64,000 nt of DNA from Pseudomonas putida. Its GTDB lineage: Bacteria; Pseudomonadota; Gammaproteobacteria; Pseudomonadales; Pseudomonadaceae. Both the position numbers and the translations under genes were made by a program. Shown here piece after piece: positions 40,371 to 48,010 of the stretch (the first letter of the stretch is position 1; every line of letters begins with the position of its first letter). The stretch covers positions 4,464,001 to 4,528,000 of the forward strand of contig NZ_CP039371.1 of NCBI RefSeq assembly GCF_005080685.1, read 5' to 3'. Under the pieces are notes generated by a model. The model saw nothing but the letters and a program-made list of their open reading frames with translations, searched no databases and was not told where the DNA came from.

Positions 40371-40515
40371 GGAAGTGCTCACGCAACCGCCCCAGCGCGG
40401 CACTGGTCGCCGACTGGCCAAGATTGAGGCGCTGCGCGGCCCGGCTGACGCTGCATTCTTCAAGCAGCACATCCAGGGCGACCAGCAGGTTGAGATCCAG
40501 ACGTCGATAGCGCAT
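40366..40515 (-). pseudogene. LysR-family regulator, N-terminal fragment
   Basis: The ATG at 40515 opens MRYRRLDLNLLVALDVLLEE and a complete LysR winged helix (SVSRAAQRLNLGQSATSAAL, then RLREHFQDPLLY). After about residue 55 the protein changes to low-complexity sequence that is antisense or out-of-frame cyclase gene. The effector-binding domain of about 230 residues is absent. It is the 5' partner of the deletion scar described for the adjacent cyclase remnant. Confidence 0.75.
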
Positions 40516-41133
40516 GGATGGCGTATACGCCGGTGCGTCAGGGCGAAGATGCGATTTTCGTGTTGGCTGTTATCGCGCGGGGCGATACATGGCGGGAGCT
40601 AGAGGGTGCGTGATCGGAAACTGGCGGCAGCGCCGAATCCAAGCCAACCTTTCTTCACCACTGCAAATGACATCAGAAAAATTACGACTTTCTTCCCATG
40701 CACCTCAGCGCCCGCCACCCCTGGCCTACAGCGCTCCCAACACCCCTCGACGGCCCGTAATGCCGGCCCCTGCGCCTTGCAAGTCGTTGCGCATACGTGC
40801 AAGGGTAAAAAGGAATCGGTAACGAAACAGGAAGAAAAGCACCTCATGCTTGGAATCACACGTATCCATCGCTGTTCTCGCCCACTGTCTGCACACCAAG
40901 GTGCAACCAGTGGGCGTGACCTCAAAGCCAGCACCCTAGCCCGCCTCGCCGCGAAGCTTGCAAACCTCCTCTGCACTCCCCGCTCCGCCCCGCCTTATTT
41001 CTGCGTCACGCCCGAGCGTGCCCCGGTCGATCGCCTGCCTCCTACCTGACTGCCCAACGCTGCCGTTATCGCGCCGCACGCGCCATTGCGCCGTTTGCAG
41101 GCGAACCGTATTCACGCAACACAAGGGCATCGC
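40516..41133. other. Long leader/intergenic region upstream of mtlD
   Basis: Some 600 bp hold no open frame with convincing coding character. The middle part (about 40650-40860) is AT-richer and has short A-runs. The promoter of mtlD should lie here, but I could not pick out a convincing sigma-factor site. Confidence 0.4.
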
Positions 41134-43302
41134 ATGATCTTTTTCCAAGGTAAACGTATTTTCAGCGCCATCTTCGATATGGATGGCACCCTGTTCGACA
41201 CCGAGCGCCTGCGCTTCAAGACGTTGAAACAAGCGTCCATGGAGATCGCCGGCAAGCCGTTGAGCGAGCAGACCCTGATCGGCTCGCTGGGCCTCAGCGC
41301 AAAAAGGGCAGAAGCCCTGGCCAAGGCCCACAACGGTGAAGACTTCCCCTACGCACAGGTGCGCAAGCGCGCCGATGAGCTCGAGCTGGAACACGTGCGC
41401 AATCACGGCGTGCCGATCAAGCCCGGCCTGCTGGAAGTGCTCGAACGCCTGCGCAAGTCCGGCCTGACCCTGGCGGTCGCCACGTCCAGCCGCCGCGCCA
41501 TCGCCGAGGAGTACCTGATCAACGCCAACGTGCTCAAGTACTTCGACATCACCGTTTGCGGCGACGAAGTCAGCCAGGGCAAACCTCATCCGGAAATCTT
41601 CCTGCGTGCGGCCCGCGCGCTCAATTGCGAGCCTGACCAGTGCTTCATGGTCGAGGATTCGGAAAACGGCATGCTGTCGGCCATACGTGCCGAAGGCCAG
41701 GCGATCCTCATCGAGGACATCAAGCCGCCGGCGCCCGAGGTCAAGGCTGGAGCCCTCGCGGCCTACCACAGCATGACCGAGTTCCTCGCCGACCTGAGCG
41801 AGTGCGTACCCGACCTGGGCATGCCAGCGCTGAACGAGCCCTTTCCGCAGTCGCTGAACCAGTTTCGCGTCGGCATCCATGGTTTCGGCGCCATCGGGGG
41901 CGGCTATCTGACCCAGGTATTCTGCCACTGGGATGGCTACACCCGGCCGTGCGAAATCATCGCCGCCAGCCGTTCGCGCATGCTCAGGGAAAGCGTTTCG
42001 GCATTCGGCAGCTACAGCGTCCGCTATGGCGCAACCTCGTTCGACCAGACCATCGACAATGTGCGCATGATCGACATGGACGATGACGACGCGGTCATCG
42101 ACATGTACACCGCCGCCGAGATCATCGGCATGAGCCTGCCCGAACAGGCCATCCGCAGCCAGGCCCAGGTCATCGCCAAAGGGCTGCTGCAACGCTTCGA
42201 GCGTCGTGGTCGCGAGCTGACCATCCTGATCGTGCTGAACAAGATCGGTGGTGCCGCGTTCGTGCGTCGGCATGTGCAAGCGGAGCTGGCGTTGCTGTGC
42301 ACGCCGGAAATCGGCAAGCAGATCCTGCAGAAGACCCATTTCGCCGAGACGGTCGTCAGCCGCATCGTCTCCAAGCTCAGCAACGACGCGCTGGTGCGGC
42401 AACTGCGGATCAAGTCGCAGATGTTCCAGAACAGCCTCGAAGAAGAGCCTGCAACCACGGCTCCGTCGTCCAAGCCAGCAGCGGAATACGAACGCCTCAT
42501 CCGGCACTTCCGGCCCTTTGCCCAATCGAGCAGCGCCCTGAGCCAACTGCACCTGATCCTGTTCAACAGCGAACCGGACATGCCGTTGTACGTCGAGCGC
42601 GGCAGCGATCTGCTGGAGCGTCTGCGCCAGGTCAAGACGGTCACCGACATCGCCCAGATCCAGGTCATCAAGAACCGCCTGTGGAATGGCCCGCACGCCG
42701 TTGTTGCCTGGTACGCGGGCCTGCTCGGTTACACCTGGGTCGGCCAGGCCATGGGCGATGCCCGCGTGAGCGCGTTGGCCGAGCGCCTGGTCCGTGAGGA
42801 GGTAGGGCCAGCGCTGGTGGCCGAGAATGCCGAGATGGCGGAGGCCGTCGGCGATTTCGCCAATGCCTTCCTGGAGCGCTGCAAGACCTCGTTCCGCGAC
42901 CCTTGTGCGCGGGTCGGGCGCGATCCGCTGCGCAAGTTGCAGCGTAACGAGCGCATTTTCAGCAGCATCGATCTGGCCCGCAAACATGGCATCCCGACGC
43001 CAACCCTCGCCTTCGGGGCAGCCTTGGCCGTCCACTATGCGCTAGGTTGCGCCGATGGCAAGGATCGGGAAGCCCAGGTGATCAGGCAGGTTTACCAGGA
43101 CAACGGGGAAAGCGTCGAAGCGGTATTGAGGTATGCCGGCGACTACAACGGCAAGCCTTATCCGGGACTTGATCCGGTGAAGGATGGGGCGTTGATCGAA
43201 ACCATTGGCGAAAGCTTCCGTCGATTGCAGCGGGAGCTGGATACGGCTAGCCAGTCATCGACCAAGCCGCGTCCGGCCCGGGAGGCCGTTGCCAGCGCTT
43301 AG
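41134..43302 (+). CDS. mtlD: Bifunctional mannitol-1-phosphate phosphatase/dehydrogenase
   Basis: A 722-residue fusion. Residues 1-215 are a HAD phosphatase with the nucleophile pair D15/D17 in FDMDGTLFD, the motif II region VATSSR, and DEVSQGKPHPEIF plus MVEDSENG for motifs III-IV. From about 245 a mannitol-1-phosphate 5-dehydrogenase begins, with the Rossmann loop GIHGFGAIGGG (247-257) and a C-terminal helical domain. The same architecture is known from Acinetobacter baylyi MtlD, which reduces fructose-6-phosphate to mannitol-1-phosphate and removes the phosphate to make mannitol as a compatible solute under salt stress. The start at 41134 begins just before the HAD domain. A role in osmoprotection here is inferred from that homologue. 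Confidence 0.9.
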   Translation: MIFFQGKRIFSAIFDMDGTLFDTERLRFKTLKQASMEIAGKPLSEQTLIGSLGLSAKRAEALAKAHNGEDFPYAQVRKRADELELEHVRNHGVPIKPGLLEVLERLRKSGLTLAVATSSRRAIAEEYLINANVLKYFDITVCGDEVSQGKPHPEIFLRAARALNCEPDQCFMVEDSENGMLSAIRAEGQAILIEDIKPPAPEVKAGALAAYHSMTEFLADLSECVPDLGMPALNEPFPQSLNQFRVGIHGFGAIGGGYLTQVFCHWDGYTRPCEIIAASRSRMLRESVSAFGSYSVRYGATSFDQTIDNVRMIDMDDDDAVIDMYTAAEIIGMSLPEQAIRSQAQVIAKGLLQRFERRGRELTILIVLNKIGGAAFVRRHVQAELALLCTPEIGKQILQKTHFAETVVSRIVSKLSNDALVRQLRIKSQMFQNSLEEEPATTAPSSKPAAEYERLIRHFRPFAQSSSALSQLHLILFNSEPDMPLYVERGSDLLERLRQVKTVTDIAQIQVIKNRLWNGPHAVVAWYAGLLGYTWVGQAMGDARVSALAERLVREEVGPALVAENAEMAEAVGDFANAFLERCKTSFRDPCARVGRDPLRKLQRNERIFSSIDLARKHGIPTPTLAFGAALAVHYALGCADGKDREAQVIRQVYQDNGESVEAVLRYAGDYNGKPYPGLDPVKDGALIETIGESFRRLQRELDTASQSSTKPRPAREAVASA

Positions 43303-43328
43303 AATACCTTCTCGGCTTCAGTGTGAAC

Positions 43329-43620
43329 CCTGCGGGAGCGGGCTTGCCCGCGAAGCAGATACCGCGGGGCATGGCACCGGCTTTTGCCGGTGTTCGCGGG
43401 CAAGCCCGCTCCCACAGGTACCGCACCAGCCCTGGCAACGGTGAAGATCCTGTAGGAGCGGGTTTACCCGCGAAGCAGACACCGCGGGGCATAGCACCGG
43501 CTATGCCGGTGTTCGCGGGCATGCCCACAGGTACCGCACCAGCCCTGGCAACGGTGAAGATCCTGTAGGAGCGGGCTTGCCCGCGAAGCAGACAGCGCAG
43601 TGCCTGCTTCGCGGGTGATC
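43329..43620. repeat. Tandem REP array (three units)
   Basis: Three units begin with CCTG(C/T)(G/A)GGAGCGGG at 43329, 43449 and 43562, spaced 120 and 113 bp apart. Each starts with a REP element (GGAGCGGGYTTRCCCGCGAAGC); the first two end with an inverted copy, the one at 43511-43531 having lost six bases. The link sequence TACCGCACCAGCCCTGGCAA is shared exactly. The third unit is cut short before the cytochrome gene. REP elements of this type are typical of P. putida and mark intergenic 3' regions, here between convergent mtlD and the gluconate dehydrogenase operon. Confidence 0.9.
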
Positions 43621-43626
43621 AGCCCA

Positions 43627-44943
43627 TCAGTGGTGCAACGCACCCCGCACCGCACGCACTTGCTCCGCGGTCACTGCCGAAGCCTGGTTCGACCACCCCT
43701 GGCGCAGGAAGGTCGCAAGCTCCGCCACTTCGGCATCGTCCATGCGATCGGCAAAGCCCGGCATCGGCAGCACCGAAGGTGCGCGCTCGGTCGACGGCGT
43801 CGCCGCGCCTGCGAGGATCACGTGCAGCAAGGCATCGGCGTTGTCGGCATTGACCACTGAAGCGCCATCCAGCCGCGGGAACACCCGCTGCGCACCTTCA
43901 CCGGAAACGAAGTGGCAGGCGCCACAGTTGTCGATGTACAGCCGCTCGCCCAAGGTCAGGTCCTTGGCCGCGGTCAGCTTGGCGGTGGTCGCCGCGCTGC
44001 GCTCGGCCTGCTGTTGATAGGCCGGCCCCTTGACTGGCGACAATGCCTTGAGATAGGCGGCCATGGCCTGCAGATCGGCGTCGCTCATGTGCGAGGTGCT
44101 GTTGGCGATCACGTCGGTCATCTCACCGGCCACCGAGGCCTTGGCGTTGCGCCCGCTGCCCAGGTACTCGACCAGCTCTTCCTGGCTCCAGTGCGGCATG
44201 CCGCGCAGGGCCGGTACGTTCCAGCCGTTGAGCTCGGCGCCGGTCAGGTAGGTGCCGGTCGACTCGTCGAGGCCTTTTTCCTGCAAGGTCAGGGCCCGCG
44301 GCGTATGGCACGAGCCACAGTGGCCGAGACCTTGCACCAGGTAGGCACCGCGGGCGAGCTGGGCATCGCGGGTGCCGGCGACGAACGCCTGCGGCGCTGG
44401 CGAGAACATCGCTCGCCAGTACGCCAGCGGCCAGCGGATCGACAGCGGCCAAGGGATGTCGTTGGCCTTGTTCGGCTGCTCGACCGCTACCACACCTTTC
44501 ATGAAGTAGGCGTACAGCGCCTGGGTGTCCTCGTCGCTGACCTTGGCGTAGGACGGGAACGGCATTGCCGGGTACAGCGCGCTGCCATCGTGGCCGATGC
44601 CACGCCGCACTGCGCGCTCGAACTCGCCGTAGCTCCAGCGGCCGATACCGGTCTTCTCGTCCGGGGTGATGTTGGTCGAGTAGATGGTACCGATCGGCGA
44701 AGCGATGCCCAGGCCACCGGCAAACGGCTTGCCGCCGTCGTGGGCGGTGTGGCAAGCCACGCAGTCACCGGCACGCGCCAGGTAGGCGCCCTTGTCGATC
44801 AGCTCGGGGGTAATCGCCTGGGTCAACTTGGCCTCGGCATCGCCGCCACGGTTGAGCAGGCCGGCGACGATCCAGGCGAGCACGGTGGCAAGCACCGCCA
44901 GCGCGACCAGGATCAGTAACACGGAACGGGATCTGGCTTTCAT
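43627..44943 (-). CDS. Gluconate 2-dehydrogenase cytochrome c subunit
   Basis: The 438-residue membrane-anchored triheme cytochrome c has an N-terminal hydrophobic anchor (residues 8-30). CxxCH heme sites lie at 61-65 (CVACH), 209-213 (CGSCH) and 340-344 (CGACH), with axial Met candidates in later loops. It passes electrons from the FAD subunit to ubiquinone or the respiratory chain in the periplasm. The ATG at 44943 has GAGGAG seven bases upstream and is preferred over an overlapping GTG five codons earlier. It is the third gene of the operon (subunit 3, FAD subunit, cytochrome). Confidence 0.92.
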   Translation of the reverse strand: MKARSRSVLLILVALAVLATVLAWIVAGLLNRGGDAEAKLTQAITPELIDKGAYLARAGDCVACHTAHDGGKPFAGGLGIASPIGTIYSTNITPDEKTGIGRWSYGEFERAVRRGIGHDGSALYPAMPFPSYAKVSDEDTQALYAYFMKGVVAVEQPNKANDIPWPLSIRWPLAYWRAMFSPAPQAFVAGTRDAQLARGAYLVQGLGHCGSCHTPRALTLQEKGLDESTGTYLTGAELNGWNVPALRGMPHWSQEELVEYLGSGRNAKASVAGEMTDVIANSTSHMSDADLQAMAAYLKALSPVKGPAYQQQAERSAATTAKLTAAKDLTLGERLYIDNCGACHFVSGEGAQRVFPRLDGASVVNADNADALLHVILAGAATPSTERAPSVLPMPGFADRMDDAEVAELATFLRQGWSNQASAVTAEQVRAVRGALHH

Positions 44944-44954
44944 GTTCTCGCTCC

Positions 44955-46724
44955 TCACGCTTGCACCAGCGGGCCAGGGTTTTTCAGGTACTGATCCTTG
45001 ATGGCCTGGGCGGCGAACAGGGTCAGCGCACCGATCATCGAGGTCGGGTTAGCCTGGAAGTTCTGCGGGAAGGCGTTGCCGCCCGGTACGAACACGTTGT
45101 GCACGTCCCAGCTCTGCAGGTAGCGGTTGAGCGCGCTGGTTTTCGGCGAGTCGCCCATGATCGCGCCACCGACGTTGTGGGTGGACACGTACTTGGTGAT
45201 GTCCCAGTGCGAGTCCATGCCCAGGAAGCTTTCGCTGTAGCTGTCGGGATTCAGCTCCTTGGTGATGTCCAGGACGATCTTGCGCAGGTGCTGCTGCAGT
45301 TTGAGTTCGTTCTCCTTCCAGTCGAAGGTGATGCGCAGCAGCGGCTGGCCCCACGGGTCCTTGTAGGTCGGGTCGAGGTCGACGTAATGGTCGCGGTACG
45401 ACATGCAGCCGGTGGAGATGCTGATCTTCATCGAGTGGCCGTACCAGTCCTGCATGCCCTCCTTCCAGCCCTGGCCCCACTCCGGGGTGCCGCCAGGCAA
45501 GGCAGTGCCGATCGGCGTGCCGGTGGCCTGCGAGCTGTGGATCTTGGCACCGCCGATGAAGCCCAGCGACGGGCCATCGTAGTTACCCGGCGAGACGTCG
45601 TTGAACATCTGCCCGGTGGCACCCGCGGTGGCGAACGGGTTGAAGTGCTTGTCCTTGAAGAACAGCGTGGCGCCGCCGTTGCTGAGGAACGCGTAGTTGC
45701 GGCCGATGGTGCCTTCGCGGGTGATCGGGTTGTACGGCTTGCCGATGCCCGACAGCAGCATCAGGCGCACGTTGACGAACTGGAAGGCGGCCAGCACGAC
45801 GATTTTCGCCGGCTGGAACACCTCGTTGCCCTGGCCGTCGATGTAGGTGATGCCCTTGGCGGTCTTGCCGTCGGGGTGCAGCTCGACGCGCAGGACGTTG
45901 GCATTGACCCGGTAATCGAAGTTGTCCATGCGCTTGAGCGCATCCATCACCGCAGTTTGCGGCGAGGCCTTGGAGTAGTTCAGGCACGGGTACTTGCTGC
46001 AATAGCCGCAGTAGTTGCAAGGCGCAATCTGGTTGCCGTAGGGGTTCTTCCAGGCCCGCGAGACGTTGGCCGACGGGTTGGGGAACGGGTGGTAGCCGAG
46101 CTTGCGCGCGGCATCGGCGAACAGCGTGTTGTTCAGCGTGTCTTCCAGCGCCGGCAGCGGGAAGGGGTTGGAGCGCGGGCCTTCGAACGGGTCGCCGCCT
46201 TCGATGATCTGACCACGCAGGTTACCGGTGTTGCCGGACAGGCCGCAGATCTTGTCGAACTTGTCGAGGTACGGCTCGATCTCGTCCCAGGTGAACGGGA
46301 AGTCGCCGATGGTCATGTCACTCTGCAGAATACCTGGCGCATAGGCCTGGTCGGCGTAGGTCTTGAGCTTGATGTCGGTCGGCGTCGGGCGGATCAGCAC
46401 GCCGGTCCAGTGCAGGCCCGAGCCGCCCACGCCGGTGCCAGGCACGAACGCGCCCCACTGGCGGGTCGGCAATGCCGTGCCCTTGAGGTTGTGACGCACG
46501 GTGAGCGCGCCATCCTTGGGCGTGACCATGATCTTGTTGCGCACGCCGTAGGCGTACTGGTCAGCCGGCTTGGGGTAGGCGAAGTCGGCATTGCTGCGGT
46601 CTTCACCGCGCTCGAAGGCGCGTACCTTCAAGCCCGCCTGGGCGAGCTCGATGCTCATCAGCGAGCCGGCCCAACCCAGGCCGACGACGGCGACGTCGAC
46701 TTCGTCATTGGTAATCTGTGCCAT
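44955..46724 (-). CDS. Gluconate 2-dehydrogenase FAD (GMC) subunit
   Basis: This 589-residue GMC-family flavoprotein has the ADP-binding motif AVVGLGWAGSLMSIELAQAG at the N-terminus and the C-terminal catalytic region with H/N in STHNVGGAIMGDSP. A cysteine-rich stretch, CNYCGYCSKYPCLNYS, near residues 235-250 resembles the Cys cluster of this subfamily. It oxidises D-gluconate to 2-ketogluconate at the periplasmic face. Sorbitol or fructose dehydrogenase subunits share the fold, so substrate assignment is by overall likeness and the three-gene layout. The AAGG ribosome-binding site lies six bases before the ATG. Confidence 0.9.
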   Translation of the reverse strand: MAQITNDEVDVAVVGLGWAGSLMSIELAQAGLKVRAFERGEDRSNADFAYPKPADQYAYGVRNKIMVTPKDGALTVRHNLKGTALPTRQWGAFVPGTGVGGSGLHWTGVLIRPTPTDIKLKTYADQAYAPGILQSDMTIGDFPFTWDEIEPYLDKFDKICGLSGNTGNLRGQIIEGGDPFEGPRSNPFPLPALEDTLNNTLFADAARKLGYHPFPNPSANVSRAWKNPYGNQIAPCNYCGYCSKYPCLNYSKASPQTAVMDALKRMDNFDYRVNANVLRVELHPDGKTAKGITYIDGQGNEVFQPAKIVVLAAFQFVNVRLMLLSGIGKPYNPITREGTIGRNYAFLSNGGATLFFKDKHFNPFATAGATGQMFNDVSPGNYDGPSLGFIGGAKIHSSQATGTPIGTALPGGTPEWGQGWKEGMQDWYGHSMKISISTGCMSYRDHYVDLDPTYKDPWGQPLLRITFDWKENELKLQQHLRKIVLDITKELNPDSYSESFLGMDSHWDITKYVSTHNVGGAIMGDSPKTSALNRYLQSWDVHNVFVPGGNAFPQNFQANPTSMIGALTLFAAQAIKDQYLKNPGPLVQA

Positions 46725-46760
46725 AAAAAACCTTGAATGCTGTAACTCGGGGCGAAGGGA

Positions 46761-47480
46761 TCAACCGCGCTGGCCGGTCAGGCTGACCGGGCCGAGGGGG
46801 TACGGAACGTTGTGCTGGGCGACCCATTCCAGGTAGCTGGCCCGGGCACCGGGGAAGCCGATGGCGATCCACGCCTTCATGCCCTTGTTGCCGCCGTAGA
46901 TCGGATCGGCCAACCAGCCCTGGCGGCTGTGGTTGAGCAGTTCGTTGAAGAACAGCTTGCCCTTGAGCACGTCCTCGCCGTGGGCGGCGAAGTCGACCTG
47001 GCCGGCTTGCAGCTTCTTCAGCACCTCGTCGCGTTGCTCCAGCGCCAACAGCGCGAAGTGCTGGCCGAGGTTGGCCTGGCACCAGTGTTCCAGCGCGGCG
47101 ATGCCCTTGCGGTAGATCTGCTGGGGGGTGTACGGCAGCTGATAACCCAGGGTTGCCGGCGCGTTCAGGTCGAACGGCCCTTCCAGGTAGATCTCGCTGC
47201 CCAGGTCACCGGCCAGTTGCTGATCGATGAAGATCGGCACATTGGTTTCCAACGCACCTGGGCCGCGGCCATCGGCGGGGATCAGCCGGTCGCAGGCGGC
47301 CAGGACGAAGGTCCATTCGGCGGGTGTGAAGAAGGTCGGGGTATAGCTGTCCAGGCTCGGCGCCGCCAGCTCCGCCGCCATCGCCGCGCTCAGGCCGTTG
47401 ACGGTGACGCCCATCGCGGGCAAGGCAATCAGCGAAGAAAGCAGGAACTTCCTTCGCGAGGTTTCTTTGGCTAACAACAT
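46761..47480 (-). CDS. Gluconate 2-dehydrogenase subunit 3 (small subunit)
   Basis: The 239-residue protein begins with a twin-arginine signal (ETSRRKFLLSSLIALPAMG), so it is exported folded, probably carrying the FAD subunit with it. The mature part contains the family segment FTPAEWTFVLAACDRLIPADG. It is the first gene of the operon, 36 bp before the FAD subunit. The upstream region holds a perfect dyad that may bind a regulator. Confidence 0.92.
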   Translation of the reverse strand: MLLAKETSRRKFLLSSLIALPAMGVTVNGLSAAMAAELAAPSLDSYTPTFFTPAEWTFVLAACDRLIPADGRGPGALETNVPIFIDQQLAGDLGSEIYLEGPFDLNAPATLGYQLPYTPQQIYRKGIAALEHWCQANLGQHFALLALEQRDEVLKKLQAGQVDFAAHGEDVLKGKLFFNELLNHSRQGWLADPIYGGNKGMKAWIAIGFPGARASYLEWVAQHNVPYPLGPVSLTGQRG

Positions 47481-47902
47481 GCAGGTCTACCTATGACTAA
47501 TCACTCAGGCCCGTGAAGCGCTGCGGGTGGCAGGTATGTGCCCTGCTCTTGTCCGACGGCACTCATGCAGTCATTCACATGAATGACATCGTATCTCACG
47601 GGATCGGAATGGTAGCAGGCTATCTAATGCGTAACAATTTGTTTATCGAGGGGATGTCAACTGCACAAATGTCGCACGTCTGGGCAGCGGGGGTGCAGGC
47701 AGTTGATTCGTGAAGACTTCTGACAACTGCTCACTACAGAGCGCCTGTCGAGATTTCCTACAGGTTTTTCAGACCTGCAACTCACCACCCCAAATGGGTT
47801 CCTCGCTAATGTTCAGGCCTCAGCGTCAACCCGACGCCTGACCATAAATACCACCCCGCAGTGCGTATCAGCGAAGCGCGGGACGGTAGACGAGGACACA
47901 AA
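47481..47902. promoter_or_regulatory. Divergent promoter region between gluconate dehydrogenase and effector locus
   Basis: About 420 bp separate the minus-strand dehydrogenase operon from the plus-strand vgrG remnant and effector. No convincing gene is present. A perfect 8-bp dyad lies at 47570-47587 (listed separately), and a short hairpin CAGGT...ACCTG occurs near 47760. Confidence 0.5.
47570..47587. promoter_or_regulatory. Perfect dyad upstream of gluconate dehydrogenase
   Basis: GTCATTCACATGAATGAC is an 8-bp inverted repeat with a 2-bp spacer, 90 bp upstream of the subunit 3 start. Its symmetry and placement suit a dimeric repressor or activator site. No regulator gene is adjacent. Confidence 0.45.
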
Positions 47903-48010
47903 ATGCCTAGCCAATCCGACCTGCGTTTCACCTTCCAAGCCCTGGTCGGCACGACGCAGCTCGAAGTGGTGTCGTTCTCACTCGCCAGTAAGGAGTCGGC
48001 CCATGAATGA
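47903..48010 (+). pseudogene. vgrG remnant (internal deletion)
   Basis: A 35-codon frame starts [20 protein letters not shown] and continues EVVSFSL, which matches the usual N-terminus of Pseudomonas VgrG proteins (RFTF...EVVSFSLxE). It then passes directly to ASKESAHE and a stop that overlaps the effector start by 8 bp, as the true 3' end of a vgrG would. The simplest reading is an in-frame internal deletion of about 600-700 codons. VgrG is the spike protein that carries type VI effectors. The alternative, a chance small ORF, is less likely given the sequence likeness. Confidence 0.65.

Noticed and set aside
40606..41049. Possible 147-aa gene upstream of mtlD
   Set aside because: Composition and residue mix are not those of a real protein and there is no ribosome-binding site.
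43329..43620. CRISPR array
   Set aside because: Repeats are long, palindromic REP units with identical links rather than short repeats with unique spacers, and no cas genes are present.
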